From Hygrophila difformis (lineage: Eukaryota > Streptophyta > Magnoliopsida > Lamiales > Acanthaceae): a DNA stretch of 64,000 bases. Under the pieces are notes generated by a model. The model was not told where the DNA came from, did not search any database, and saw nothing but the letters and a program-made list of their open reading frames with translations. A program made the translations under genes and the position numbers. Below are positions 11,360-21,411 of this stretch, piece after piece. The stretch covers positions 10,653,982 through 10,717,981 of the forward strand of contig JAOANR010000002.1 in assembly GCA_030278955.1 (NCBI GenBank), written 5' to 3'. Each line of letters opens with the position of its first letter. The first letter of the stretch is position 1.

Positions 11360-11857
11360 TGACGTGGAAGTTAAAAGTCAACTATTAAATTATATGGATC
11401 AATTCCTCAATTAAATTGAGCCCATTAATTTAATAGTCAATTCAAAGACGTTCGTGGAATTGAACGAGGAAATGGAGCTGAATCAGATATCCTATTTTTG
11501 AAGCAATAAGCCATCGCCGTCACCGGAGAGTCGCTGGGAGATGACCGGAGAAGTCGTCAGAGCATCGGAGCATCACCGGAAGGTCAAACGGAGCTCGTCG
11601 GAAAGTTGAACGGAACCCGAAAAGTCATCGGAAGATGACCGGAGAAGCCACCGGAGCACCGGAGCATCGCCGGAAGGTCAAACGGAGCTCGCCGGAAAAT
11701 TGATCGGAAGTTCGTCGGAGGTCGGCCGGAACCACCGCCGGTCGCCGGACAAATTTTGGTCAAAGTCGGAAGTTGGTCGGATAATATTTACATATTATTA
11801 AGGCATGTAATAAATAAGACAAGTATGGTGGGGCCCGCACAGGACTTGAGGGAATAG

Positions 11858-12120
11858 CCTTACGACGCTTTCCTAGTCTACGGACAAGCTACGACGCTAT
11901 CCTAGTCTATGGACAAGCTACGACGCTATCCTAGTCTACGGACAAGCTACGACGCTATCCTAGTCTACGGACAAGCCTTACGACGCTATCCTCCTCTACG
12001 GACAAGCTTACGACGCTATCCTCCTCTGTGGTCGTAAGCTTACGACGCTATCCTCCTCTGCGGTCGTCAGCTTACGACGCTATCCTCCTCTAGCGTCGTA
12101 ATCTGTGGATAGCGTCGTAA
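11858..12120. repeat. Tandem ACGACGCTA repeats, D 5' LTR
   Basis: About nine units of 27-32 bp built on TACGACGCTATCCTAGTC and GGACAAGC. The last unit is followed by its inverse (TAGCGTCGTAA twice), so the end can fold as a hairpin: TTACGACGCTATCC against GGATAGCGTCGTAA. The same 9-mer occurs in C and A2 LTRs. Confidence 0.85.
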
Positions 12121-12189
12121 CGGCCCCCTTTTTGTGTTTTTACTCATTTTTCATGTATTTTGTTATTCCAGAATTGCCCTTTTGTAATG

Positions 12190-12210
12190 AGGTCTATATA
12201 TATGACCTCC
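12190..12210 (+). promoter_or_regulatory. TATA box inside an inverted repeat, D 5' LTR
   Basis: TATATATAT flanked by GAGGTC and GACCTC, followed by CCCAAACACTTGTAAGAC, the likely start region. The same arrangement is in the 3' LTR near 17769-17788. Confidence 0.72.
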
Positions 12211-12587
12211 CAAACACTTGTAAGACATCTTTGAACATGTTATGAATATTTCAAGTTTGCTCTCAAGCACTTGTCTTTCAACTTCAAAGATCATGTTAGA
12301 GTTTTGAGGAAACCGAAAATCCTCACCCGAGAGAAATCTCAAACTTCTTCGTTGAAGCTAGTTCTTGAGCTAGTGTCACGGTTCCGGAGACTTGAAGCTA
12401 TTTCCGGAGACTACACCATTGTTGAAGATTGTGGAGGAAACGGGGAACTTGATTCATCGTTTCAAAGCTTGATTCAAGATTGGTAGCTTCCTTATCCATC
12501 ACTTTCCACTTCCATCTTCCTCATCCTCCCATTGTTCTTCATTTTACAAGAATGTTTCCAACAAGATCCATGACATCCTAACTTATT

Positions 12588-12600
12588 TGGTATCAGAGCC
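12588..12600 (+). promoter_or_regulatory. Primer binding site of D (initiator Met tRNA)
   Basis: TGGTATCAGAGCC begins 12 bp after the LTR end at 12575. Confidence 0.9.
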
Positions 12601-13424
12601 GCTGTTGGGACTTTCTTGTGACTCCATATTCAAAAACTCATAAAAATCGAAAAACTTGAAAACCCGAAAAATCTGGACAGAATCTGTTTTGGACCGTCAC
12701 GAACTCAATACTTGGAATTTCTGAAATCTGGACACATATTTGGAATCCTCTCGTCGAGTAGATGAATTTTCATATATCGTTTACTCAAATCCGAGTTCGG
12801 ATGACAAAGTTATGCTAGTTTGAAGTTTATGTGTGTTCTTCACCAAAAATCCGAAAATTACCATACTTTGCTTCTTGATCTTCTATTTTCTTGTTTTTGT
12901 TGTTAGTTTTCCCTCATTTTGATTCGCATATGTGTATGTGTGCATTTGAAATATTGTTTATGTGTTTAATTTTCTATTATTTTCCAAAATTCCAAATGAG
13001 AGATCTTGTGTGTTGTTGAGTATTCTTGAGAGCTTCATGTGTTCTTCATCATGTTGATATGATCTTCAAAAGTTTCTTGAGGCATTTGATTGACAAGTTG
13101 CCTGTGTCATGTGCAAGCTATAATAAGGGCATTTGATTGACAAGTTGTTGGGAGAATAAATTGGATTCAAAAGTCTTCAAATTCGGCGGGTGAAAGAGAA
13201 TTGAAATTGATTGCCTCCTCCTCACGTGCCACACCCCAAAAATTGTAAGACTTTATTACACTTGTGGGACCCACCAACCTTATAATTGTCAACTATTGCA
13301 CACGCCCATGTCCAAAATTCTCAAGCCATCTGCTTAATTATTTTCCCGCCTCCTACTTGCTTAAAAATAAAGTGGATATAAATGGTTGGCACAGTAGTTC
13401 CTCTAATATATGTTATGAACTCTG

Positions 13425-13464
13425 AGTTGAAGTTCCCTCTGTAATTACAGACATTGGAATTCCT
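13425..13464 (+). promoter_or_regulatory. Conserved leader hairpin, D
   Basis: GTTGAAGTTCCC is followed by the perfect palindrome TCTGTAATTACAGA (13438-13451) and GGAATTCCTC. TTCC pairs with GGAA outside the palindrome. Its position in the leader matches hairpin 2 of B and E. Confidence 0.6.
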
Positions 13465-13745
13465 CTCAATTGGCTGTGAAACCAAACTGTTGAAGCCACA
13501 TTAAAAGCAAGTCCTACTATTTCATAGCCGCTCCATATCTTACCTTCGTACTTGTAGTATTTCAGTGTGATTTTTCTTTTCTCTTATTTTATTTTTATTT
13601 TGGGTTTATATTGGGAGTCGAGTGTTGTGAGATACCACTTTTCAAAATTTGGTGAGTTCACTTTTATATTGTGAGGTCTTGGAATTATTGGATTGCAATT
13701 GCGATTAAAACCATGACATAATTTCAATGCATTGCATTTCACATA

Positions 13746-14005
13746 CTTCCTCCGTCTCATTTTAATTGTTACAAACCCTTTCGACACGCATGCCAATGTA
13801 CATTTTTAACGGTTAATAATTTAAATTTTGTACAACGAAAAGTTATAAAAAGTTGATTGTCTAAAACTACAAGATTAGACGAATCTAACAAGATCTCACT
13901 TGACTATGTTTTTTCTTACATAACTATGAGAAAATTTTGAATCAAAGTTAAACAGTGAATAGTGTCAAAAAATGATTTGTAACAAAAGGAGTGAGACGGA
14001 GGAAG
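13746..14005. mobile_element. Stowaway-type MITE
   Basis: A 260-bp non-coding element with 13-bp terminal inverted repeats CTTCCTCCGTCTC / GAGACGGAGGAAG and weaker pairing further in (GTTAC/GTAAC). TA dinucleotides flank both ends (13744-13745 and 14006-14007). The CTCCGTC terminus and TA target are those of Tc1/mariner-type Stowaway MITEs. It sits in the leader of D and so is younger than that D copy or was carried with it. Confidence 0.92.
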
Positions 14006-14280
14006 TATTTCCTAGCGGTTGTTGATTGAGTCGAACATTGCATTTTGTTTCTTGCATTGTGCGTACATTAACTCAATCCTCGATCCTCTCCACTTCATCG
14101 TTGGTATCTTTTCCGAAAAAAAAAAAGCGGAGAATCTCAAACTGTGCTCGAACTCAAGGCATCTGATACAAGAGTTGAGGGTTTAGTGAGATCTCCCCAA
14201 AAATATTTTATTTTTCTTTTGTGTGCTGAATTTTTAGTTATTAACATTGTATAGATATATCCAGTATATTTTTCTCTGAA

Positions 14281-14634
14281 ATGGCAGGTAATGCAGAACT
14301 GCTAGAGTTCTTAAAAGGCATGAATCAGAACCTCAATACCAAATTTGATGCCTTAAACACTGAAGTCTCAGATCTCAACGAAAATGTCCGACAGTTAGAT
14401 CGGAAGCTGGAAGGTAAGACCGAAGAGCTCAACAACAAAATTGACAAAGTCACGACTGACTTGCACAATAAGATTGAGCAACAAACTACGGTCCTTCATG
14501 AGGAGATCACTGAGATTGACCTACGAAGCAGAATCATTCATTCCAGTCTCTATGAACACTGTGCAAATTTATCTGCAAACATTGAGTCTCAATTGACTGA
14601 GAACTTAAGAGAAGAATTTGAGAATTGCAGGTGA
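14281..14634 (+). pseudogene. D gag N-terminus, coiled coil, frameshifted
   Basis: 117 codons starting MAGNAELLEFLKGMNQNLNTK, the same start style as G (MAGASGSS) and E (MAGNTDQ). The whole segment is heptad-rich (LNTKFDALNTEVSDLNENV) and probably a long coiled coil for gag assembly. The frame ends at TGA near 14632 while the overlapping frame from 14618 continues the protein, so one indel at about 14620-14634 separates them. A programmed frameshift is possible but no slippery heptamer is evident. Confidence 0.65.
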
Positions 14635-16786
14635 AACAGACGGAAAGCTGGAATACGATATGATGAGACTCGAAGACTGGCTTGAACGACAAATGTCCAA
14701 TCAATTGACCAGCACTTCGAGTACGAAAATTACAGAGATGGTCATCCGTCACAGGGAAGATTTATCTGATGAATTTCATTTGGCATTAAATAATTTATCT
14801 GAAAAACTTACCACCAAAATTCATCTTGTTGCAAAAGAAGTTCAACAGCAAATGACTGACCCACAAGCCATTTATGAGCAAGTGATTGGAACGGTCAATC
14901 AAAAACTGCAACATACCCTGGATGAACGGATTGCAGACATTCTGGAGGAAGAATTTGGATTTAAGCGGACTACCAAGTCTTTGAAATTTTCGAAGACCTC
15001 GAGCTCCACCAAGCAGAAGACGCTTAATCCTAGCACGAGTCATAAGATTGTCTATGACCGAGGACGATCATCTTCATCCGTCCCAGTCCCATCAACACAC
15101 ATGACGGTCTCTGCCTCCAAATCTGACAGAGGAAAATCCGTAGCTGTTAAGACCGTCACCAGAGCTGATAAGGAAAAGTTTTCACCATGTCACCCCTATC
15201 TTAAATCAGGGAGTGAATCGGGAAATGAATGGAAGGTGACATGGAGCCAAGATCAGTATCACACTCCACCAAAATCACGAATTCCTGATTATGCTAAACG
15301 CAAACAGGCTGAAAAAGAATACAAGGATGCAGTGCAAGAGGATGGAGAATCTATGCAGCAGTATGCCCAACGCTTACGAGAATTAAAGCAACGAGCTGGC
15401 ATACGAGAGACAACTGAGAAAGAATGGAGACATTTTATGGAAGGAGTACATCCCGACATTCTCCGCCACATGCAAAACAGGAAACCATTCCGGTACAAAA
15501 GTATTGACCAAGCCATAGACGATGCAGCGTTTATTGAAAAGCTATATCAGGTCAATACTGAAAAGACCAAGTGTCGAAATTCACAAGGGATGATAGGATC
15601 AACTGCCGGAAGCAGCGGATCAAATGCAGTTGGAACTATTCATGTCAGAATGCCAAGGACAATGGGTACCCGCCATGCTCCTAGCCAGAATTGGAATCAA
15701 AGAAATTATTCTGAGAAACACTCCAGCTCAGAATCAAGCATACATAATTATTCCAATTCTGAAGAAGAAACACATGGATTAACCGTTGCTGCAGATTACG
15801 ATTATGATGATGACAACGGATCAGAAAATGGTGATTATACTGATCACGAAGGGAGTGCATACTCTGAATATTCTCAGAGTCCTGATCACCAGTACTCATC
15901 ATCCGTGGTGACCCAATCCCCTGAGTTTAGAGAGAAAACAGACCAACTAATACCTGGTCTACAACAAAGGGAGAATCTCTTTCACTGTCCATGCACTATT
16001 CTTGATAATCCATCTTATTTTATTATAGACAGAGGAAGTTGTGTTAATGTAGTAAGTCTTCATGTGATTCGCAGGATGGGCATAACTGTCGAAGATCACC
16101 CGGAGCCATATCGACTTCAGTGGGTGAACAACAGCGGTCTCGCACGAATCACCAAGAGAGCCAAAATTCCGATCAAATCTGGCTCATATGAAGATGAAAT
16201 TCCTTGTGATGTCATGCCAATGAACACATGCCACATCCTTCTTGGGCGTCCCTGGCTATTCGATAAGAATGCCATATACTACGGTAGGGACAACTTGATT
16301 TCATTCAGGCATGACGGAGTAAAGCACCTCCTCTTCTCTGTCTCTCCAACCACTGCTAAAGCAGATTGCGAAAACCTGTTACCGGATATTCAACAAGAAG
16401 AAGAAGATCATAAATCCCGTAAAGGAAAGGCTAAGAAAGAAGACAAATCCAAAGGGAAAACAGCCGAAACCAGTTCGACCAAGCAGTGCTCAATGATTAT
16501 CCTAGGATTTGTCCATAATTCGTCGCATTTTGATGTCCCCATTCACAACTTTTCTAAATTCTGTGATGGTACCATGTCTGAATTGTGTGCTCATTTTTCA
16601 GGTACCCACGGGGAGCATCAAGAAAACTGTGTGAATCAATCAGGTACGTATGTTCCAATTACTTATGAGATTGATTCAACTGATAAAGATCCTTTTTCTG
16701 CAGGAGTCTCGGATCCGGAGCTTAACCCGAAGGCAATCCAAACTTTCCAATGGAAACCGGGCCCGAAGATTCCTCACTCTTTCTAA
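14618..16786 (+). CDS. D gag-protease polyprotein, 722 aa, no RT or integrase
   Basis: Residues 1-130 continue the coiled coil; 130-215 are Ser/Lys-rich. Residues about 235-310 (DGESMQQYAQRLRELKQRAG) match the second half of the gypsy gag domain, while the usual WW-containing first half is missing. There is no CCHC knuckle. An acidic stretch precedes the aspartic protease at about 450-560: IIDRGSCVNV holds the catalytic Asp but has Arg where relatives have Asn, and HILLGRPWLF is conserved. The last 120 residues are not retroviral in any way I recognise. The frame is intact to TAA at 16786 and the purine tract follows 160 bp later. Protease activity is uncertain. Confidence 0.75.
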   Translation: MRIAGETDGKLEYDMMRLEDWLERQMSNQLTSTSSTKITEMVIRHREDLSDEFHLALNNLSEKLTTKIHLVAKEVQQQMTDPQAIYEQVIGTVNQKLQHTLDERIADILEEEFGFKRTTKSLKFSKTSSSTKQKTLNPSTSHKIVYDRGRSSSSVPVPSTHMTVSASKSDRGKSVAVKTVTRADKEKFSPCHPYLKSGSESGNEWKVTWSQDQYHTPPKSRIPDYAKRKQAEKEYKDAVQEDGESMQQYAQRLRELKQRAGIRETTEKEWRHFMEGVHPDILRHMQNRKPFRYKSIDQAIDDAAFIEKLYQVNTEKTKCRNSQGMIGSTAGSSGSNAVGTIHVRMPRTMGTRHAPSQNWNQRNYSEKHSSSESSIHNYSNSEEETHGLTVAADYDYDDDNGSENGDYTDHEGSAYSEYSQSPDHQYSSSVVTQSPEFREKTDQLIPGLQQRENLFHCPCTILDNPSYFIIDRGSCVNVVSLHVIRRMGITVEDHPEPYRLQWVNNSGLARITKRAKIPIKSGSYEDEIPCDVMPMNTCHILLGRPWLFDKNAIYYGRDNLISFRHDGVKHLLFSVSPTTAKADCENLLPDIQQEEEDHKSRKGKAKKEDKSKGKTAETSSTKQCSMIILGFVHNSSHFDVPIHNFSKFCDGTMSELCAHFSGTHGEHQENCVNQSGTYVPITYEIDSTDKDPFSAGVSDPELNPKAIQTFQWKPGPKIPHSF

Positions 16787-16864
16787 ACAATAATTTTATT
16801 AATTTTGTTAGTATTTCAATTCCTACGACTAGCATTTCAGTTTCTTGCTGATAGTTTCCGTTTT

Positions 16865-17011
16865 ATGCAGATCATCATTTTGAAATTCAACTCCGATGAT
16901 ATTGACAACACTCCTTTACTAGCTTTGGAGTCCAAAGCTTTTGAAGGGGGAGGGAATGACGTGGAAGTCAAAAGTCAACTATTAAATTATATGGATCAAT
17001 TCCTCAATTAA
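16865..17011 (+). CDS. Possible 3' mini-exon of D over the purine tract
   Basis: After TTTTATGCAG a frame reads IIILKFNSDDIDNTPLLAL and then ESKAFEGGG over the purine tract, and stops soon after entering the LTR. B has a similar piece. There is no ATG of its own, so it would need splicing from gag-pro. It may be only a remnant of the pol end. Confidence 0.3.
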   Translation: MQIIILKFNSDDIDNTPLLALESKAFEGGGNDVEVKSQLLNYMDQFLN

Positions 17012-18153
17012 ATTGAGCCCATTAATTTAATAGTCAATTCAAAGACGTCCGTGGAATTGAACGAGGAAATGGAGCTGAATCAGATATCCCATTTTTGAAG
17101 CAATAAGCCATCGCCGTCACCGGAGAGTCGCCGGGAGATGACCGGAGAAGTCGTCGGAGCATCGGAGCATCGCCGGAAGGCCAAACGGAGCTCGCCGGAA
17201 AGTTGGCCGGAAGTTGGCCGTCGCCAGAAAGTCGCCGGAAGATGACCGGAGAAGCCGTCGGAGCACCGGAGCATCGCCGGAAGGTCAAACGGAGCTTGCC
17301 GGAAAATTGACCGGAAGTTCGCCGGAGGTCGGCCGGAACCACTGCCGGTCGCCGGACAAATTTTGGTCAAAGTCGGAAGTTGGTCGGATAATATTTACAT
17401 ATTATTAAGGCATGTAATAAGTAAGACAAGTATGGTGGGGCCCGCACAGGACTTGAGGGAATAGCCTTACGACGCTATCCTAGTCTACGGACAAGCTACG
17501 ACGCTATCCTAGTCTACGGACAAGCTACGACGCTATCCTAGTCTACGGACAAGCCTTACGACGCTATCCTCCTCTACGGACAAGCTTACGACGCTATCCT
17601 CCTCTGCGGTCGTAAGCTTACGACGCTATCCTCCTCTGCGGTCGTCAACTTACGACGCTATCCTCCTCTAGCGTCGTAATCTGTGGATAGCGTCGTAACA
17701 TCCCCCTTTTTGTGTTTTTACTCATTTTTCATGTATTTTCTTATTCCAGAATTGCCCTTTTATAATGAGGTCTATATATATGACCTCCCAAACAGTTGTA
17801 AGACATCTTTGAACATGTTATGAATATTTCAAGTTTGCTCTCAAGCACTTGTCTTTCAACTTCAAAGATCATGTTAGAGTTTTGAGGAAACCGAAAATCC
17901 TCACCCGAGAGAAATCTCAAACTTCTTCGTTGAAGCTAGTTCTTGAGCTAGTGTCACGGTTCCGGAGACTTGAAGCTATTTCCGAAGACTACACCATTGT
18001 TGAAGATTGTGGAGGAAACGGGGAACTTGATTCATCGTTTCAAAGCTTGATTCAAGATTGGTAGCTTCCTTATCCATCACTTTCCACTTCCATCTTCCTC
18101 ATCCTCCCATTGTTCTTCATTTTACAAGAATGTTTCCAACAAGATCCATGGCA
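16957..18153 (+). repeat. 3' LTR of D
   Basis: 1197 bp, TGACGTGGAAG to GATCCATGGCA, after the purine tract (16943-16956). AGTGG at 18154-18158 repeats the 5 bp before 11360. Fewer CCGGAA units than the 5' LTR. Confidence 0.93.
17464..17700. repeat. Tandem ACGACGCTA repeats, D 3' LTR
   Basis: About eight units, one fewer than in the 5' LTR, with the same terminal inverted unit. The copy number difference shows the array length changes by slippage or recombination. Confidence 0.85.
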
Positions 18154-18977
18154 AGTGGAAATCTCTCCTTCCTCATGTGGAGCCAAACCCAATCCCCGGG
18201 CTTCAACAGCAGCTTCTTGCGTCCTCTGTTAGCATATTTTGCAAGGTCTTCGTGGCCTTCTTGAGGCTGTCTTGGACGTTCCGATGAAGTTCCTGTATCG
18301 CCCGTGTCCCTGCCATTTACATTAAAATGCTCATTACGGGGCAATGGCAACTGATCAACAGGGGTTAGAGGGTTGAAACCATAAACAATTTCGAACGGTG
18401 ACATGTTCGTGGCACTGTGGACGTGTCTATTATATGCAAACTCAATGTAGGGCAGACACTCGTCTCAGCTCTTGTAGCTTGAAGCAGTAATAATCCGCAG
18501 CAGATTACCCAATACTCTGTTGACGGCTTCAGTTTGCCCGTCTGTTTGTGGGTGATAGGCCGTGGAAAACAATAGCTTCGTGCCAATCTCATGCCACAGA
18601 GATTTCCAGAAATAGCTGACAAATTTCGTGTCCGGATCCGACACGATCGTTTTAGGGATCCCATAGAGACGCACCACTTCCTTGAAGAATAATTTAGTAA
18701 TGTGGTGGGCGTCATTGGTCTTCGTGCACAGAATAAAATGTGCCATTTTGTTGAAGCGATCTACCACTACAAATATTGAATCCTTGTTCCGAGCAGTTCG
18801 TGGTAGGCCCAACACGAAGTCCATTGATAGATCAATCCATGGGCCCTCAGGAATGGGTAGAGGCATATATAATCCGTGTGGCTTGGAAGTGGATTTCGCC
18901 TTCAGACAGACGATGCATTTGGATATCAAATCATCCACTTCCTTCCTCATTCCCGGCCAGTAGAATCGTTCACTCAA
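18154..18977 (-). pseudogene. C integrase, interrupted by D
   Basis: The minus-strand frame from 18977 gives the end of the zinc-binding region ([12 protein letters not shown]) and the DDE core: [23 protein letters not shown] and [10 protein letters not shown]. An in-frame TGA at about 18466 breaks it. The same frame resumes to MSPFEIVYGFNPL and the basic MRKERF segment, where D is inserted. The continuation is at 11359 and below. A frameshift separates it from the upstream frame near 18975. Confidence 0.88.
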
Positions 18978-20879
18978 AATACCAATAGTGGCAGTCCCCC
19001 GAAATGTCCCATGAGGTGCCCGTTATGAACTTCCTTGATCAATAACTCGCGAACGGATCCCTTAGGGATGCACAGCCGGTTCTCAAAATATAGAAATCCA
19101 TCGAGCCTAGAAAATTCCTTAAACCCGTGCTTTTCGGTTTCTGCCCAAAAATTCTGAAAATCAGGATCAGTGGCATATTGATCCTTAATATGCTCAAAGC
19201 CTATCAGATGTATCGTGGCAATGGCCGCCAAGGCTGTCCGCCGGGATAAAGCATCTGCAACAATATTTTCCTTTCCCTTTTTGTACTTGAGCACGTAAGG
19301 GAAGGTCTCGATAAATCCGCTCCATCGCGCATGCCTTTTTCCCAATTGGCCTTGATTCCGAATATGCTTAAGGGTCTCGTGGTCCGTGTGGATAATGAAC
19401 TCACGACCCCTAAGATAGTGTTGCCACGTCTTTAGAGCTTGGACCACAGCGTAGAGTTCTTTGTCGTATGTTGAATAATTCAGCTGAGCGCCAGAGAATT
19501 TTTCGCTGTGGTCCATTCTGGAATAATACTGCTCCCATGCTGGTGCCCGATGCATCGCATTCTACCTCGAATGGTAGATCGAAATCTGGTAGGGCCAATA
19601 CCGGTGCATGAGTCAGCTTGGATTTCAGTTCCTCAAAGCTTTTCTGTTCAGACGGCCCCCACTTGTAGACAAGTCCTTTCTTGAGCAATGAAGTCAGGGG
19701 TGCCGCAATTAGACTGAAATTCAGGACGAATCTCCGAAAGTAACCACACAGACCCAGAAATTGGCGGACTTCATGCACGCTTGTGGGTGGCTTCCGTTCT
19801 GAGATCGCCTTGATCTTTGTCTCATCGACTTTAAGGCCTCCACGTCCAACAATATATCCGAGGAAGGAAAGTTCAGTTGCGTGAAATGTGCACTTCTCTC
19901 TGTTGGCATATAACTGGACCTCCTGTAACCTGTTCAGCACCTGTTGGTCATGGGAAAGGTGATCATATTCACTAGAACTGTACACTAAAATATCATAAAA
20001 ATATACAACTATAAATTTATTAATAAATGGACGAAGGATCTCATTCATAAGCCGCATGAATGTTGAAGGCGCATTCGTCAGCCCGAATGGCATGACTAGC
20101 CATTCATATAGTCCAAACTTCATCTTGAACGTCGTCTTCCATTCATCTCCCGGTTGCATCCAGATCTGATGATAACCACTTCGTAAATCAATTTTTGAGA
20201 AAATGTTGGCGTGACCCAGCTCGTCAAGCATGTCGTCCAAACGCGGGATCAGGTGTCGGTACTTGATGGTTATGGCATTAACAGCACGGCAGTCCACACA
20301 CATGCGCCATGTTCCGTCTTTCTTTGGAACCAATAAGACATGTACAGCACACGGTGAGAGGCTTTCTCGGACCCATCCTTTGTTCACCAGCTCTTACACT
20401 TGTCTCTGCACTTCTTTAGTCTCCTCCGGATTCATTCTATAGGCTGGCCGATTCGGAATCGAAGCGCCGGATACGAAATCGATTTGATGTTCGATACCGC
20501 GTAGAGGTGGTAAGCCATCCGAAACTTCTTCCGGGAAGATATCTGCATTTTCGTCTAACATCCTGGAAAAATTCACAGAGAGATCAGGTGCAGCAGTGCA
20601 AGTTCTATGAATATCATCAACAGGTTTTGCAAAAGCAATAAAACAGTAACTTGTTGAGCTTGGTGCACGCATAGTTTGTTCAAAATCGGTTCGCGTCGTC
20701 AGGAGGCAGGGGTTGGCAGATGTACTTTCGATGCACAGGGTCTTTCCCTTGTCCTTCGATTTCTGTTCTGCCTCATCCTTCTTCATATTGGCACGCAAAA
20801 TTTCTTAATCTGCTCGAACCATCTTGACAGACAGTGGCTTGACATTTATTTTCTTTTGTTTAAAAATAAAAGATAAACA
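18974..20879 (-). pseudogene. C reverse transcriptase and RNase H
   Basis: RT covers about 20560-19800 with GLPPLRGIEH, a TAA near 20395 just before the ELVNKGW segment, then [28 protein letters not shown] and VVYFYDIL, where the usual FDD reads FYD, a likely loss of a catalytic Asp. RNase H starts near 19590 ([11 protein letters not shown]). A frameshift at about 19510 moves to a second frame with [27 protein letters not shown] and the start of the integrase zinc finger, ending near 18974. Confidence 0.88.
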
Positions 20880-21411
20880 GTTGGCACGACCCTTGTATTT
20901 GACATCGCGATCATATAACCATGGTTGGCCTAGAAGTATGTGACAAGCAGTCATAGGAATGACGTCACAGAAAAGCTCTCAGAATAGGACCCGACTTGAT
21001 AGGAATTCTGGCTCTCCGATTGACTTTCAGGTCGCTATTGTCATTCATCCAGTGGAGGTGGTAGAGACTCGGATGTTCTTCAGTTGGGATGCCTAACCTG
21101 CGAACAACATAAGCACTCACAGCATTAGTGCAACTCCCATTGTCAACAATTACAGAAGCAACATTGCCCTTTAAATCACAATGACAGTAAAATAAATTCT
21201 CCCTTTGTTCGTCAACACGAGGTTTTTCTTCCGATCGTTCAGCACTGAGGGTTTGCATGGCCACCAGATTGGTCAAGGTGCGATCCTCTTCAACGGTTTC
21301 CTCGGCTGCATAAAATTCTTCACTGTCATCGGAGTCCTCATTTTCTTCTCTCTCAGCCTGTGGAGGATGTTCATCATCAGAGTCTATTATTCTCCAAGAT
21401 CCGTCTTCCAA
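20880..21411 (-). pseudogene. C protease region
   Basis: After an acidic linker (EENEDSDDSEEFY), EQRENLFYCHCDLKGN leads to the aspartic protease motif VIVDNGSCTNAV. A frameshift near 20970 ends this frame. The next frame carries DVIPMTACHILLG, the second conserved block, and continues toward RT without a spacer. The DNG catalytic triplet is the form seen in all proteases of this group in the window. Confidence 0.82.

Larger units (their letters stand above)
11360..12575 (+). repeat. 5' LTR of D
   Basis: 1216 bp from TGACGTGGAAG to GATCCATGACA; the CA end has drifted from ...GGCA in the 3' copy. Contains CCGGAA-rich DNA (11514-11780), tandem ACGACGCTA repeats (11860-12120) and a TATA box at 12194. 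The open frame at 12271-12486 lies in R-U5 and is also in the 3' LTR; no protein features are seen. Confidence 0.93.
12601..14280 (+). other. Untranslated leader of D
   Basis: 1.7 kb without a supported gene between PBS and gag. It contains a hairpin (13425-13464), a Stowaway MITE (13746-14005) and the GAGTCGAACATTGCATTTTG motif shared with B and E just after the MITE (about 14029). A small minus-strand open frame at 13584-13796 spans the MITE edge and is rejected. Confidence 0.7.
11360..18153 (+). mobile_element. Complete non-autonomous gypsy element D (gag-protease only)
   Basis: A 6794-bp element with paired LTRs (11360-12575, 16957-18153), TG...CA ends, PBS, purine tract and a 5-bp AGTGG duplication. 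Its interior encodes gag and protease but no RT, RNase H or integrase. LTRs differ at few sites, so insertion is recent relative to the host C. It must have used enzymes in trans. Its leader contains a Stowaway MITE. Confidence 0.93.

Noticed and set aside
11858..12120. CRISPR-like array
   Set aside because: Units are near-contiguous tandem repeats without unique spacers, within a plant LTR.
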